A DNA stretch of 18,954 nucleotides, taken from NCBI GenBank assembly GCA_018065685.1, contig JAGHSU010000060.1:1-18954 (forward strand). Reading direction: 5' to 3'. This DNA comes from Candidatus Methanocorpusculum equi. GTDB lineage: Archaea; Halobacteriota; Methanomicrobia; Methanomicrobiales; Methanocorpusculaceae. How positions within the stretch are numbered: position 1 is the stretch's first letter; the number at the start of each line of letters is the position of its first letter. Below the pieces are notes generated by a model. It saw only the letters and a list, made by a program, of their open reading frames with translations, had not been told where the DNA came from and ran no database searches. Position numbers and translations under genes: made by a program. This document shows, piece after piece, positions 7,624 through 14,984 of this stretch.

Positions 7624-9153
7624 TTATTCATTCCCGCAGCTCTTTTTCACCAGCTCAAATACAAACTGTTTCAGCTGCAGGAAGGTTTCGATATTCAGCC
7701 GTTCATCAACGGTATGCACATTTTCAACATCAGGACCGATACTGACGACCGAAAGAGATGGGTTCTTCGCGGCCATGTATCCGCATTCAAGACAGCCGTG
7801 TGTCATATACACGGAAATCTCCGCATGAAACATATCTCGGTAGACATCTACCATCATCTGCACCAGCGGACTGTCATCAGCCTCTTTCCAGCCCGAAACC
7901 TCATCGGAGACCGAGGTCTCTGCCCCGGCTTCCTCAAAGAAGTTCTCTATCTCTGCAACAAGGGATCTGCACTCCGCAGGATCATTTCCGCGGGGGAAAC
8001 AGATCACGGAAACCGTGCCGTCCTCCCGGGTCGAAAGAAGACCGAGATTTGATGAAAGGAGTGTGCAGGATTCGGATTTTTTTAAAGCAGCCGTTCGGGA
8101 CTGAAGAAAGAGCAGAGAGAATCTGCCCGGTGGACTCTTTTGTCCACGGGGTAAGAGGGGTTTGGACGGGCACAATTTCCATCTTTAAATCAGGATCGGT
8201 ATCCACGGCGTGCGACGCTGCATATTCAGCTGCAAGGGATGGGATGTTCTCATCCGATGCAGTGAAAATGAACTCTGCAGATGCCGGAATAACATTCTTT
8301 GCCGAACCCCCTGCGCAGGATATGAGCTCTACATCATGCAGTCCGGAGAGAGAGAGTCTGCTGCAGTCTTTACCGCATTCAGTCTTCCTGAATCAATCAG
8401 ATGGGCGGAGTGGCCGGAACGAAGACCGGACACAAAGAGCCGGTAACAGGCGGTCACAGGTGTTTTTTCCCGTTCCGGATGGAACACAGCCTCAACAAAA
8501 GCCCCTCCGGCACTGGAAACACAGACAGAACCCCAGTGTTCGGTATCGATATTGAGAAGGGCATCTGCTGACAGCCAGTCGGGGGAGAGATTTTTTGCGC
8601 CGGACATGGTTGTCTCCTCATCAACGGTGAATATACAGTCAAAACTGCAGTCACTGAGTTCGTCTGAGGAGAGAGCGGCAAGAGCGGTTGCAATTCCCCT
8701 GCCGTCGTCAGCACCGAGGCTTGTCTCTTCCGCATACAGCCACCCGTCTTTAATATAGGTTTTTATGCTGTCTTTTCCGAAGACAAAGGAAGACCCTTCA
8801 CGAACAGCAGGCACCATATCCTGATGTGCCTGAAGGATGATATGATGCTCCGAAGGTGACGACCCCGGATGCTTTATCAGAACATTTCCGACAGCATCAG
8901 TTTCATATTCAAGATGATGTTCTTCTGCAAATGCACAGAGGTAATTCTGTATTGCAGTGAGATGTCCGCTCGGGCGCGGGACTTTGGTTACTTCTTCAAA
9001 ATATTTCATTTCTACCGTGGTGTCAGGCCCGCTGCCGCTTTCACCGGCAGGGCCGGGGAAAACCTGGTCGGGGCTTTCAATGCAGCCTGCTGTGAAGAGC
9101 ACTGCTGCAAGAAGGGATGCGGCAAGGAGGGCGGTTATGGGTGACAATCTCAT
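7624..9153 (-). pseudogene. PepD-type M20 dipeptidase lipoprotein, copy 2, two frameshifts
   Basis: This is a second PepD-family dipeptidase, clearly related to but well diverged from copy 1. The first frame (from 9153) has a lipoprotein signal with TAGC lipobox (Cys24), AHQD, GADDG and VDEET motifs, then stops soon after KTAADSLS. Homology continues in a second frame (LHDVELISCAGGSAKNVIP...), consistent with one extra CT unit in a (CT)5 repeat (complement 8347-8356). It then moves to a third frame (KKSESCTLLSSNLGLLSTRED...) across an A7 run (complement 8077-8083), consistent with one extra A. The last part has GCLECG and NVHTVDERLNIE with the terminal zinc-ligand His, ending at TAA 7624. Corrected length would be 508 residues, matching copy 1. 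Two independent length changes in short repeats make a functional product unlikely. The fragment starting near 8175 is the tail of this gene, not a separate gene. Confidence 0.88.
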
Positions 9154-9296
9154 AAGAGGATTGTATTATGCGTGAGACGGGATAAGGTTATTGGTACAGA
9201 TGCCGGATTGAACCATACGGGGGGGAGCGGGATGAAGGGAGACAGGGAGAAGGACAGGATGAAGGATGGTATGATGAAAAGAAACATCAAAAGAAG
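9154..9296. other. Spacer 3' of tRNA-Leu with polypurine run
   Basis: No gene is seen. About 9221-9296 is almost all purine on the plus strand apart from scattered pyrimidines, so a minus-strand transcript running out of the tRNA gene would be C/U-rich, as archaeal terminators often are. Confidence 0.4.
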
Positions 9297-9381
9297 TGCG
9301 AGAGAAGGGATTCGAACCCCAGAACTACTACTAGACCAGCCCCTGAAGCTGGCGCCGTTGACCTGGCTTGGCTACTCTCGC
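9297..9381 (-). tRNA. tRNA-Leu, anticodon CAG
   Basis: This is an 85-base class II tRNA. The acceptor stem GCGAGAG pairs with CTCTCGC. The D-arm has a GCC/GGC stem. The anticodon stem CCAGC/GCTGG closes a seven-base loop TTCAGGG with anticodon CAG and G37. A 14-base variable arm contains CTA-GTAG-TAG, typical of Leu. The T-loop is TTCGAAT. The outer two pairs of the T-stem are weak (a G-U and a U-U). Discriminator A73 is present, CCA is not encoded, and there is no intron in the anticodon loop. Confidence 0.93.
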
Positions 9382-9506
9382 ATGAAAAGTGCTTTAGAAT
9401 ATTTGTTCTCATCCCACATAAAGATACGTATTGAACATCCCCGCAACCGGAAAAACCCTGCTGCAGATTAGAAATCCTTATCCGTTTCTGTGACCACCTG
9501 AATAGT

Positions 9507-10007
9507 ATGTTTCGTGAAATGAGGAGAAAGGCACAGCAGATTCCGCAGGAAACCTGCGAAGAGATTCTGCGTAAGAACACCTCAGGCGTTCTCTCCCTTG
9601 CAGGAGACGACGGCTATCCGTACTGGGTGCCGCTCAGCTACTGTTATGAAAAAGGAAAACTGATTTTTCACTGCGCAAAGACCGGGCACAAAATTGATGC
9701 GGTCAGACGGTCCCCCAAAGCATCATTCTGTGTCATCGACAGGGATGAAATCAGAGCGGAAGAGTATACAACATACTTCAGAAGCGTAATCGTGTTCGGG
9801 ATGGTCCGCATCGCAGAAAACGACACGGAAAAACAGGAACTGATTGAGGCCCTCGCGAAAAAATACCATCCGGAGGACACTGAAGAACACCGCAGGGAAG
9901 CAATCGGACGGGAGCTTAGGAATCTCTGTATCCTTGAAATGACCGTGGAACACATAAGCGGGAAAGAGGCAATAGAACTCGTCCGCATGCGCGAAAAACA
10001 AATATAA
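9507..10007 (+). CDS. PNPOx-like flavin-binding protein (NimA-related)
   Basis: This 166-residue protein is of the split-barrel FMN-binding superfamily, the group that includes pyridoxamine-5'-phosphate oxidase-like and nitroimidazole-reductase (NimA) proteins. The opening pattern (MFREMRRKAQQIP...EEILRKNTSGVLSLAGDDGYPYWVPLSY) and the following KLIFHCAKTGHKIDAV segment fit the Pyridox_ox_2 type. The last 40 residues are helical and charged. Members bind FMN or related cofactors and reduce small molecules, but the true substrate here cannot be read from sequence, and drug resistance should not be assumed. It stands alone, convergent with nrdJ, with a large hairpin between the two stop codons. 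No strong Shine-Dalgarno site is seen before the ATG. Confidence 0.82.
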   Translation: MFREMRRKAQQIPQETCEEILRKNTSGVLSLAGDDGYPYWVPLSYCYEKGKLIFHCAKTGHKIDAVRRSPKASFCVIDRDEIRAEEYTTYFRSVIVFGMVRIAENDTEKQELIEALAKKYHPEDTEEHRREAIGRELRNLCILEMTVEHISGKEAIELVRMREKQI

Positions 10008-10041
10008 AAAAAGCCCCATGAGACGCTGTCTCAAGCACCCT

Positions 10042-10085
10042 GATGAAAACACCCTCCAAATGGTCAATTGGAGGGCATTTTCATC
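10042..10085. terminator. Long hairpin between convergent genes (probable bidirectional terminator)
   Basis: Arms at 10042-10059 and 10068-10085 are 18 bases each and pair with only two adjacent mismatches (CA opposite CA), around an 8-base loop. It lies between the stop codons of the PNPOx-like gene and nrdJ. The outer arms are A-rich then T-rich, so either transcript would end in U residues. Confidence 0.65.
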
Positions 10086-10109
10086 AAAAGAATTTAAAAA
10101 AATATCCGC

Positions 10110-12377
10110 TTAACTGCAGCCGGACCAGCCGCAGTGCTTGCAGATACCCATATTGCACCCTTCACCGAAGTCGAGCGGCTCCCCGCACTCCGGGCAGGGT
10201 CTTCCGACCTTCTTTTCAGGGACAGCTTCCACATTCCAGTTGTCAAGCGTTGCAACCGTCTGCTTTGTTGCCGCAAGCTCAATGCATTTTCCGACAACAT
10301 CCGCACAGGACACACCCTCTGCCGTCTTGTTCTTGATTGCAGAGATACAATGGACCTTCGAGAACTGCTTGACAAACTTCTCATACGGGACACCGTTCTG
10401 GAGACCTGTGCTGATACTGCGCCCGAGCGCATTGCTGTTTGCCTCGCACCCTGCACCGACTGTGCGGATGAACACCTCCATCGGCTTTCCTTCAGGGGTC
10501 GTGTTTACCGTGATATAGAGTCTGCAGCAGCCGGACTGCGCAAGGAAGGTGCGTCCGCTCATCTCACGCGGGCGCTCAAAGGTCAGCGGATGAACGACTG
10601 CCGGGTCCGCATGCTTTTCCGCGGCGGCGGTAAGAGGCAGCGCGGCCGCTGCCGCCTGCTTTGCTTCGGAGATATCTTTTTTCTCCTCCTTCTCCTTCTT
10701 CTCAAGCGCCAGAACAACATCCTCCCGAGAGCCTGTTCTGTAAAGCGTCATACCTTTGATGCCTTCCTTCCATGCAAGAAGGATTGCCTGCGCCACATCC
10801 TCCTTTGTTGCGGAAAACGGCATGTTAATCGTCTTTGAGATGGATGCGTGAACATACTTCTGGAAGCAGGCCTGCATCAGCACATGGTCGCGCCATCCGA
10901 TATCAAGCGCAGTCTTAAAGACGGCCTTAAAGGATGCAGGAAGCCAGGCGACGTCCTGAACGGTTCCTGTCTCATGAACATGGTCTACAACCTCCTGACG
11001 CTTCTTCTCAGCCGCCTCTCCGGTAAGTCCCATATCAGCTACAACGCGCTTTAACTCCGCCTCAAAGTAGGGGTGGACTAAAACAAAGCTCTTTCCGATG
11101 GTGTTTCTTCTGGTGTATGCATAGGAGAAGACCGGCTCAATTCCCGAGGAGCAGCCCGCAAGAAGAGAGATGGTGCCTGTGGGAGCAATGGTTGTCAGAG
11201 CAGCGTTTCTGATTATGACTCCCTGCGTGTCCCAGACACTTCCCTTGTACGCGGGGAAGGTACCCTTTTCTTTTCCGATCCGGATTGACTCTTCTGTGGC
11301 CACATCATTTATGCGCTTCATAACAGTCATACAGAAGTTGCGTCCCGCATCGCTGTCATAGGGGATACGAAGCATCAGCATTGCATCGTGGACCCCCATA
11401 AGACCTAAGCCCACCTTACGGGTTCTTGTGGTTGCCTCGCGGATCTGCTCAATCGGGAAGACATTTTTCGTAATCACCGCATCAAGGAAGCGGATTGCCA
11501 TGCGGGTGATATTGTCGAGTTTTGCATAATCAAGGTCATCAGACCCCGGGCGGACAAATTTAGACAGGTTGATACTTCCAAGAACACAGGACTCGAACGG
11601 AAGAAGCGGCTGCTCGCCGCACGGGTTTGTCGTATCGATTGCGCCGAGCTGCGGGGTCGGGTTTTTCCGGTTGATGGTATCATAAAAGAGCACTCCCGGT
11701 TCTCCGTTTCTCCAGACACCTTCTACGATGCTGTTCCAGATTTCACCCACAGTCACAGATACTCCGGCATTGTCGGTTATCCAGACATCATCGAGTTTTC
11801 CTGCAGCAACCTTCTCCATGAAGGCGTCGGATACCATGACCGAGATGTTAAAGTTTGAAAAGTCCCCCTCTTTTGCCTTGCAGCGGATGAACTTCATAAT
11901 ATCCGGGTGCCAGACATTGAGAATGCCCATATTTGCGCCGCGGCGTCTTCCACCCTGCTTTATGACATCCGTTGCGGCGTTAAAGACCCGCATAAAGGAC
12001 ACCGGGCCTGATGCCACACCGTCTGTCGAACGGACGGGGGAACCTTCCGCGCGCAGGTGCGAAAAGTTGTATCCGGTACCTCCTCCGGACTGGTGAATGA
12101 TTGCCCCCCAGCGTATTGCGTCAAAGATTTCCGGAAGGGAATCATTCACCGGAAGGGTAAAGCATGCTGAAAGCTGCCCTAAGGGAGTCCCTGCGTTCAT
12201 AAGAGTTGGCGAGTTCGGGAGGAACTCGAGCTCCGTCATTGCCTTAAAGTATTCGTCTGTTTCCTCAGGAGTCTCGCCGAGAGCATCAGCAACACGCCTG
12301 CAGACGTCTTCAAAGCTTTTTTCGCCTGCGCGGAAGTATCGCGCGGCTAAAATGCTGTCAACTACAGAATCCGCCAT
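10110..12377 (-). CDS. nrdJ: Adenosylcobalamin-dependent ribonucleotide reductase (class II)
   Basis: NrdJ reduces ribonucleotides to deoxyribonucleotides using a radical from coenzyme B12, without oxygen. The 755-residue product has the full active site: Cys72 (LSACFTLP), the NPCGEQ loop (N251, C253, E255), and Cys264 (FESCVLGSINL) as the second redox Cys. A QSGGGTGYNFSHLR segment lies at 96-109. After the barrel comes a charged Lys/Glu linker (EKKEKEEKKD), then a TSCPD domain (about 575-690). The end is a Cys-rich tail with CPECG, CKHC and a final CGWSGC, the shuttle cysteines that re-reduce the active site. The N-terminus is short and has no ATP-cone, so overall-activity control by ATP/dATP through that domain is not expected. 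An AGAGGT Shine-Dalgarno site (12384-12389) lies six bases before the ATG. It is divergent from pdaD, with a palindrome on its core promoter. Confidence 0.95.
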   Translation of the reverse strand: MADSVVDSILAARYFRAGEKSFEDVCRRVADALGETPEETDEYFKAMTELEFLPNSPTLMNAGTPLGQLSACFTLPVNDSLPEIFDAIRWGAIIHQSGGGTGYNFSHLRAEGSPVRSTDGVASGPVSFMRVFNAATDVIKQGGRRRGANMGILNVWHPDIMKFIRCKAKEGDFSNFNISVMVSDAFMEKVAAGKLDDVWITDNAGVSVTVGEIWNSIVEGVWRNGEPGVLFYDTINRKNPTPQLGAIDTTNPCGEQPLLPFESCVLGSINLSKFVRPGSDDLDYAKLDNITRMAIRFLDAVITKNVFPIEQIREATTRTRKVGLGLMGVHDAMLMLRIPYDSDAGRNFCMTVMKRINDVATEESIRIGKEKGTFPAYKGSVWDTQGVIIRNAALTTIAPTGTISLLAGCSSGIEPVFSYAYTRRNTIGKSFVLVHPYFEAELKRVVADMGLTGEAAEKKRQEVVDHVHETGTVQDVAWLPASFKAVFKTALDIGWRDHVLMQACFQKYVHASISKTINMPFSATKEDVAQAILLAWKEGIKGMTLYRTGSREDVVLALEKKEKEEKKDISEAKQAAAAALPLTAAAEKHADPAVVHPLTFERPREMSGRTFLAQSGCCRLYITVNTTPEGKPMEVFIRTVGAGCEANSNALGRSISTGLQNGVPYEKFVKQFSKVHCISAIKNKTAEGVSCADVVGKCIELAATKQTVATLDNWNVEAVPEKKVGRPCPECGEPLDFGEGCNMGICKHCGWSGCS

Positions 12378-12412
12378 AAATCAACCTCTGTTTATATGGG
12401 AACGGGTGTACC

Positions 12413-12447
12413 GTTAGTAATTAGTTTGTACTAACATAATATAATCT
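12413..12447 (-). promoter_or_regulatory. nrdJ core promoter with overlapping palindromic operator candidate
   Basis: The minus-strand TATA element ATTATATTAT is centred near 12441, predicting transcription start near 12415. A perfect inverted repeat, GTTAGTA (12413-12419) and TACTAAC (12429-12435) around nine bases, fills the space between the TATA box and that start. Binding there would block initiation. It does not match the bacterial NrdR box I know. Confidence 0.55.
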
Positions 12448-12483
12448 CACCGCCTTAACCCCCTTACGAATACAAAAAACACA

Positions 12484-12493
12484 AACTATAAAT
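12484..12493 (+). promoter_or_regulatory. pdaD TATA box
   Basis: AACTATAAAT is centred about 32 bases before the pdaD ATG (12521). Start of transcription would fall near 12514-12517, a leader of only a few bases, so translation is probably leaderless or nearly so. Confidence 0.5.
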
Positions 12494-12520
12494 GATACCT
12501 TGGGTTATCTAAATAGACAA

Positions 12521-13009
12521 ATGGTTGTACCTTCAAAGATTTTTTTTACGAAAGGCGTCGGAGTTCACCGGGAAAAGCTGGTGTCCTTCGAAATGGCCCT
12601 GCGCGACGCGCATGTGGCGCCGTTTAATCTGGTAACAGTGTCGTCTATCCTCCCTCCGGACGCACGGATTGTATCCCGCGGGGAGGGTTTAAAAGAGCTT
12701 CACGCAGGAGAAGTGGTCTTTTGCGTGATGGCGCGCGAGTGCACCAACACCGCAGGGGATGAGATTGCGGCATCTGTAGGACTTGCAGTCCCGTCCGATA
12801 TACATCATCACGGATACCTTTCGGAGTATCATTCGCACGGAGATACGGCTGAAGCGGCGGCAGACCATGCGGAAAAGCTTGCAGATATCATGTTAAAGAC
12901 ACTTATGGATGAAAACGCTGTCCTGAAAACAAGCCATGTCGTATCCGCCGCAAAAGGAGCGGACGGGGTCTGGACTACCGTTGTGGCTCTTGCGGTCTTT
13001 GTTCCGTAA
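12521..13009 (+). CDS. pdaD: Pyruvoyl-dependent arginine decarboxylase
   Basis: PdaD converts arginine to agmatine, the first step to putrescine and polyamines in many euryarchaea. The proenzyme cleaves itself at a Ser-Ser bond, and the second Ser becomes the pyruvoyl cofactor; here that pair is Ser41-Ser42 in VTVSSILPPDARIV. The 162-residue length and the motifs VPSKIFFTKGVGVH, GEVVFCVMARECTN and HHHGYLSEYHSHG fit the family. ATG at 12521 is chosen because the conserved N-terminus (MVVPSKIFFTKG) starts there and a TATA box lies about 30 bases upstream; a TTG at 12500 in the same frame is less likely. The last 35 bases overlap the end of the convergent PAS regulator gene. Confidence 0.94.
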   Translation: MVVPSKIFFTKGVGVHREKLVSFEMALRDAHVAPFNLVTVSSILPPDARIVSRGEGLKELHAGEVVFCVMARECTNTAGDEIAASVGLAVPSDIHHHGYLSEYHSHGDTAEAAADHAEKLADIMLKTLMDENAVLKTSHVVSAAKGADGVWTTVVALAVFVP

Positions 13010-14315
13010 CCTGGGGCGCATCGTCGGGATAGACGATTGCAATAATATATTCGCGCTCTGCTGAAAGCCGCATCGGAACAAAGCTTGCAGAAATCATTTT
13101 TTCCTTTTTCCCCACAACAACCGTGTCCTTTACAGTAATTTTCTCGCGCTTTGCAGCGGCGGATGCGAGGGCTGTTTTAAGCTGATCTCCCCCGATTTCT
13201 TCCAGAATCCGGTGAATTGTCATGTGCATCAGTTCGTTTCTGCTGCAGCGCAGGAACTGTTCCGCCTCGCGGTTTGCGTAGTAATACCTGCCGGTGGATA
13301 AATCTGATGCAGTAACGATTGCCGGAATGTTTTCAATGACCGCGTTTAAAAAGAGCCGCCACTGTTTTTCGCCAAGCTCCGCCTCGTACCGCCCGGTGAC
13401 ATCATGAAGCGCCCCGCTGCAGCCGAAAAAGGCACCGTCGTCTTTTTCGGAGGCAATAGGAGATGCGGTAATATCTACGTACCTGAGACTCCCGTCAGCG
13501 GCGGTTATCCGGAGTTCATGGAGGGAAAAACCGGATTTCCGTGACGAAGCACGGGAAAACTCCGCGGAAAAGCGTTCGGCATCCTTTGTATCCAGAAGGG
13601 AGGAAAACGGTTTTCCAATGAGTTCTTCAGGCTGATATCCGGCAACCCGGACAATTCCACGGCTGATGTAGCGGATAATGCCCTGTTCATCCGCGGACCA
13701 GAGCACATCGCGGACGGTTTCAACGATGCGGCGCAGTTCCGCACTGCTTTCCGCAAGACGCTCTTCCGCTCTCACGCGGGAGGTGATGTCGTCTAAGAGG
13801 AGGGTTGCCCCGGGGGTGCCGTCTGGAAGGACAATCGGGAAGATGCGCTCTTCAAGGATGAAGGTCCCGTTGTTTCGTTCGAGAATGAGCTCATCACGGA
13901 CGGTGTTTCCCCGAAGAGCGGAACGCAGGTGCTCGGTGAGTTCCCCGCCGCAAAGTGCACGCCCGGCACCTTCAAAGATGCAGCTTCCCACAATCTCTTC
14001 GGAAGTGCAGGATAAGAGGTCCAGAACCGGTTTGTTTGCCTGAATGATGCAGAGCTCCGAGTTGATGAGGAGGACCATCTCTGATGAAAGATTCAGCATT
14101 GCAGAGACGGGAACGCGCTTTGCGGCGAAGAAGACCTTTGCTTTTCCAAAGGTCCGCATCTCCGCACGTCCTGAGAGGAGGAGCTTGTCCAGATAGCGGG
14201 CTGCGGTGTTTCTGCTGATGGACAGTGCTTCCGCAAGCTCTGATACTGACATTCCGCGCGGATTTTCCTTGAGTTTTTCCAGAATCTCCGGGATGCCGCT
14301 TTCTGCATCAGTCAT
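12975..14315 (-). CDS. HTH-PAS-PAS-PAS one-component transcriptional regulator
   Basis: This 446-residue cytoplasmic protein has no membrane segment. Residues 1-70 form a winged-helix DNA-binding domain (MSVSELAEALSISRNTAARYLDKLLLSGRAE, then a KVFF wing). Three PAS domains follow: about 70-185, 190-310 (SADEQGIIRYISRGIVRVAGYQPEELIGKPF) and 325-435 (YYYANREAEQFLRCSRNEL). PAS1 ends in DITSRVRAEERL and PAS2 in DVTGRYEAEL, the usual linker pattern. There is no histidine-kinase or receiver domain, so sensing and DNA binding are in one chain. PAS ligands (heme, flavin or small molecules) cannot be told from sequence. Such HTH-PAS proteins are common in Methanomicrobia. The gene ends with TAG inside the convergent pdaD coding end. 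A TATA-like TTAAATTT near 14342-14349 suggests a very short leader, and an inverted repeat lies just upstream of it. Confidence 0.85.
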   Translation of the reverse strand: MTDAESGIPEILEKLKENPRGMSVSELAEALSISRNTAARYLDKLLLSGRAEMRTFGKAKVFFAAKRVPVSAMLNLSSEMVLLINSELCIIQANKPVLDLLSCTSEEIVGSCIFEGAGRALCGGELTEHLRSALRGNTVRDELILERNNGTFILEERIFPIVLPDGTPGATLLLDDITSRVRAEERLAESSAELRRIVETVRDVLWSADEQGIIRYISRGIVRVAGYQPEELIGKPFSSLLDTKDAERFSAEFSRASSRKSGFSLHELRITAADGSLRYVDITASPIASEKDDGAFFGCSGALHDVTGRYEAELGEKQWRLFLNAVIENIPAIVTASDLSTGRYYYANREAEQFLRCSRNELMHMTIHRILEEIGGDQLKTALASAAAKREKITVKDTVVVGKKEKMISASFVPMRLSAEREYIIAIVYPDDAPQVTEQRPQEPQR

Positions 14316-14341
14316 AGTGTGAATAATGATTTGTTTCCCGG

Positions 14342-14395
14342 AAATTTAAGGGTTTGTGCTTCGCACAGCACCTGTACACTGCATAATTGCTGTGC
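14342..14395 (-). promoter_or_regulatory. PAS-regulator promoter with inverted repeats
   Basis: TTAAATTT near 14342-14349 (minus strand) lies about 30 bases before the regulator ATG. Just upstream, GCACAGCA (14363-14370) and TGCTGTGC (14388-14395) form a perfect 8-base inverted repeat spaced by 17. A small nested hairpin TGTGC-TTC-GCACA lies at 14355-14367. The position suits autoregulation by the HTH protein. Confidence 0.45.
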
Positions 14396-14651
14396 ATTGG
14401 AAGATACTTTTAAATAAAATAAGAGCAAATAGTAATATAGCAGCCGAAACGGCCGCATGGAAATTCCATTTCACATCTCCGCAGTCCTTCATCCTGCGGC
14501 TGACTGGAACTTCCTCCTCCTTAATGACACGTACCTCTTTTATTGTTTTTATTTCAGGGAATTCATACCACAGCCATATCCCAAACCGCCGGCTGCAAAA
14601 AATGATTCACAAAAAAGTTTAAAGAACCGGATGAATCCGGATATTCACTGT
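14396..14651. other. Region without a confident gene; possible degenerate minus-strand membrane-protein frame
   Basis: A minus-strand frame is open from 14606 to TAA at 14346. It reads as charged residues (KEVRVIKEEEVPVSRRM) and then a strong membrane segment (HAAVSAAILLFALILFKSIF). It has no start codon except ATG at 14492, and the AAGGAGGAGG element upstream is too far from that ATG (about 20 bases). It could be a gene remnant. On the plus strand an 82-codon frame starts at 14457, about 45 bases after TTTTAAATA, but its composition is not convincing and it runs into the rubredoxin gene. I call neither a gene. Confidence 0.35.
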
Positions 14652-14825
14652 TCAGTCAGAGATTTTCTTAAAAAGCCCGGGTTTCGTCTTCGGGATAAGA
14701 CATAAGGGGCATACCCAGTTATCCGGGATATCCTCATACTTCGTACCCGGAGCAATTCCGTGTTTCGGGTCGCCGACCTCCTCGTCGTATACCCAGCCGC
14801 AATAGATACAATACCATTTTGCCAT
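14652..14825 (-). CDS. Rubredoxin
   Basis: This 57-residue small iron protein carries single electrons, often to oxygen- or peroxide-detoxifying enzymes in anaerobes. The iron is bound by C6 and C9 (YCIYCGWVYD) and by C39 and C42 (WVCPLCLIP). The family core is present (DPKHGIAPGTKYEDIPDNWVCPLC). In the second knuckle the Gly normally following the last Cys is Leu, and the tail is basic (KTKPGLFKKISD), which is unusual. A TATA-like element near 14849-14856 is about 27 bases before the ATG, so the message may be leaderless. It is transcribed in the same direction as DUF2240, but a long C/T-rich spacer separates them. Confidence 0.93.
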   Translation of the reverse strand: MAKWYCIYCGWVYDEEVGDPKHGIAPGTKYEDIPDNWVCPLCLIPKTKPGLFKKISD

Positions 14826-14984
14826 ATATTTATGTTTCTTAGGGACTGCATATTAACCTGTTGTTTGAGGCACCACGGAAACAGCCGGAAACTGACAAAA
14901 ACGAAAAAGAAAAAGAGGAAGAGGGGATTTGGAAGAAGAGGGTTAGAAGAAGGGGAGACGGAAGTTAGAAGAAGGAGGAAAGAG
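14826..14984. other. Spacer with polypurine tract, 3' of the DUF2240 gene and 5' of rubredoxin
   Basis: About 14897-14990 is nearly pure A/G on the plus strand, hence C/T on the transcribed minus strand, directly after the DUF2240 stop codon. It probably serves as a U/C-rich terminator. The part nearest rubredoxin carries its TATA element. Confidence 0.45.

Noticed and set aside
7624..8175. A separate 183-residue protein starting near 8175
   Set aside because: Its useful part (from KKSESCTLL on) is the PepD C-terminus with GCLECG and NVHTVDERLN; its first residues are out-of-frame PepD sequence.
7758..8555. A 265-codon plus-strand open frame opposite pepD copy 2
   Set aside because: The minus strand there encodes clear PepD homology in consecutive frames. 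The plus-strand translation is Arg/Pro/Ser-rich and matches nothing I know, typical of an antisense shadow.
9507..10007. Nitroimidazole-resistance gene
   Set aside because: The fold resembles the NimA group, but the superfamily is broad and a drug-resistance role cannot be claimed from sequence.
14457..14705. An 82-codon plus-strand frame starting at 14457
   Set aside because: It overlaps the rubredoxin gene on the other strand, has no ribosome-binding site and shows no recognisable features.
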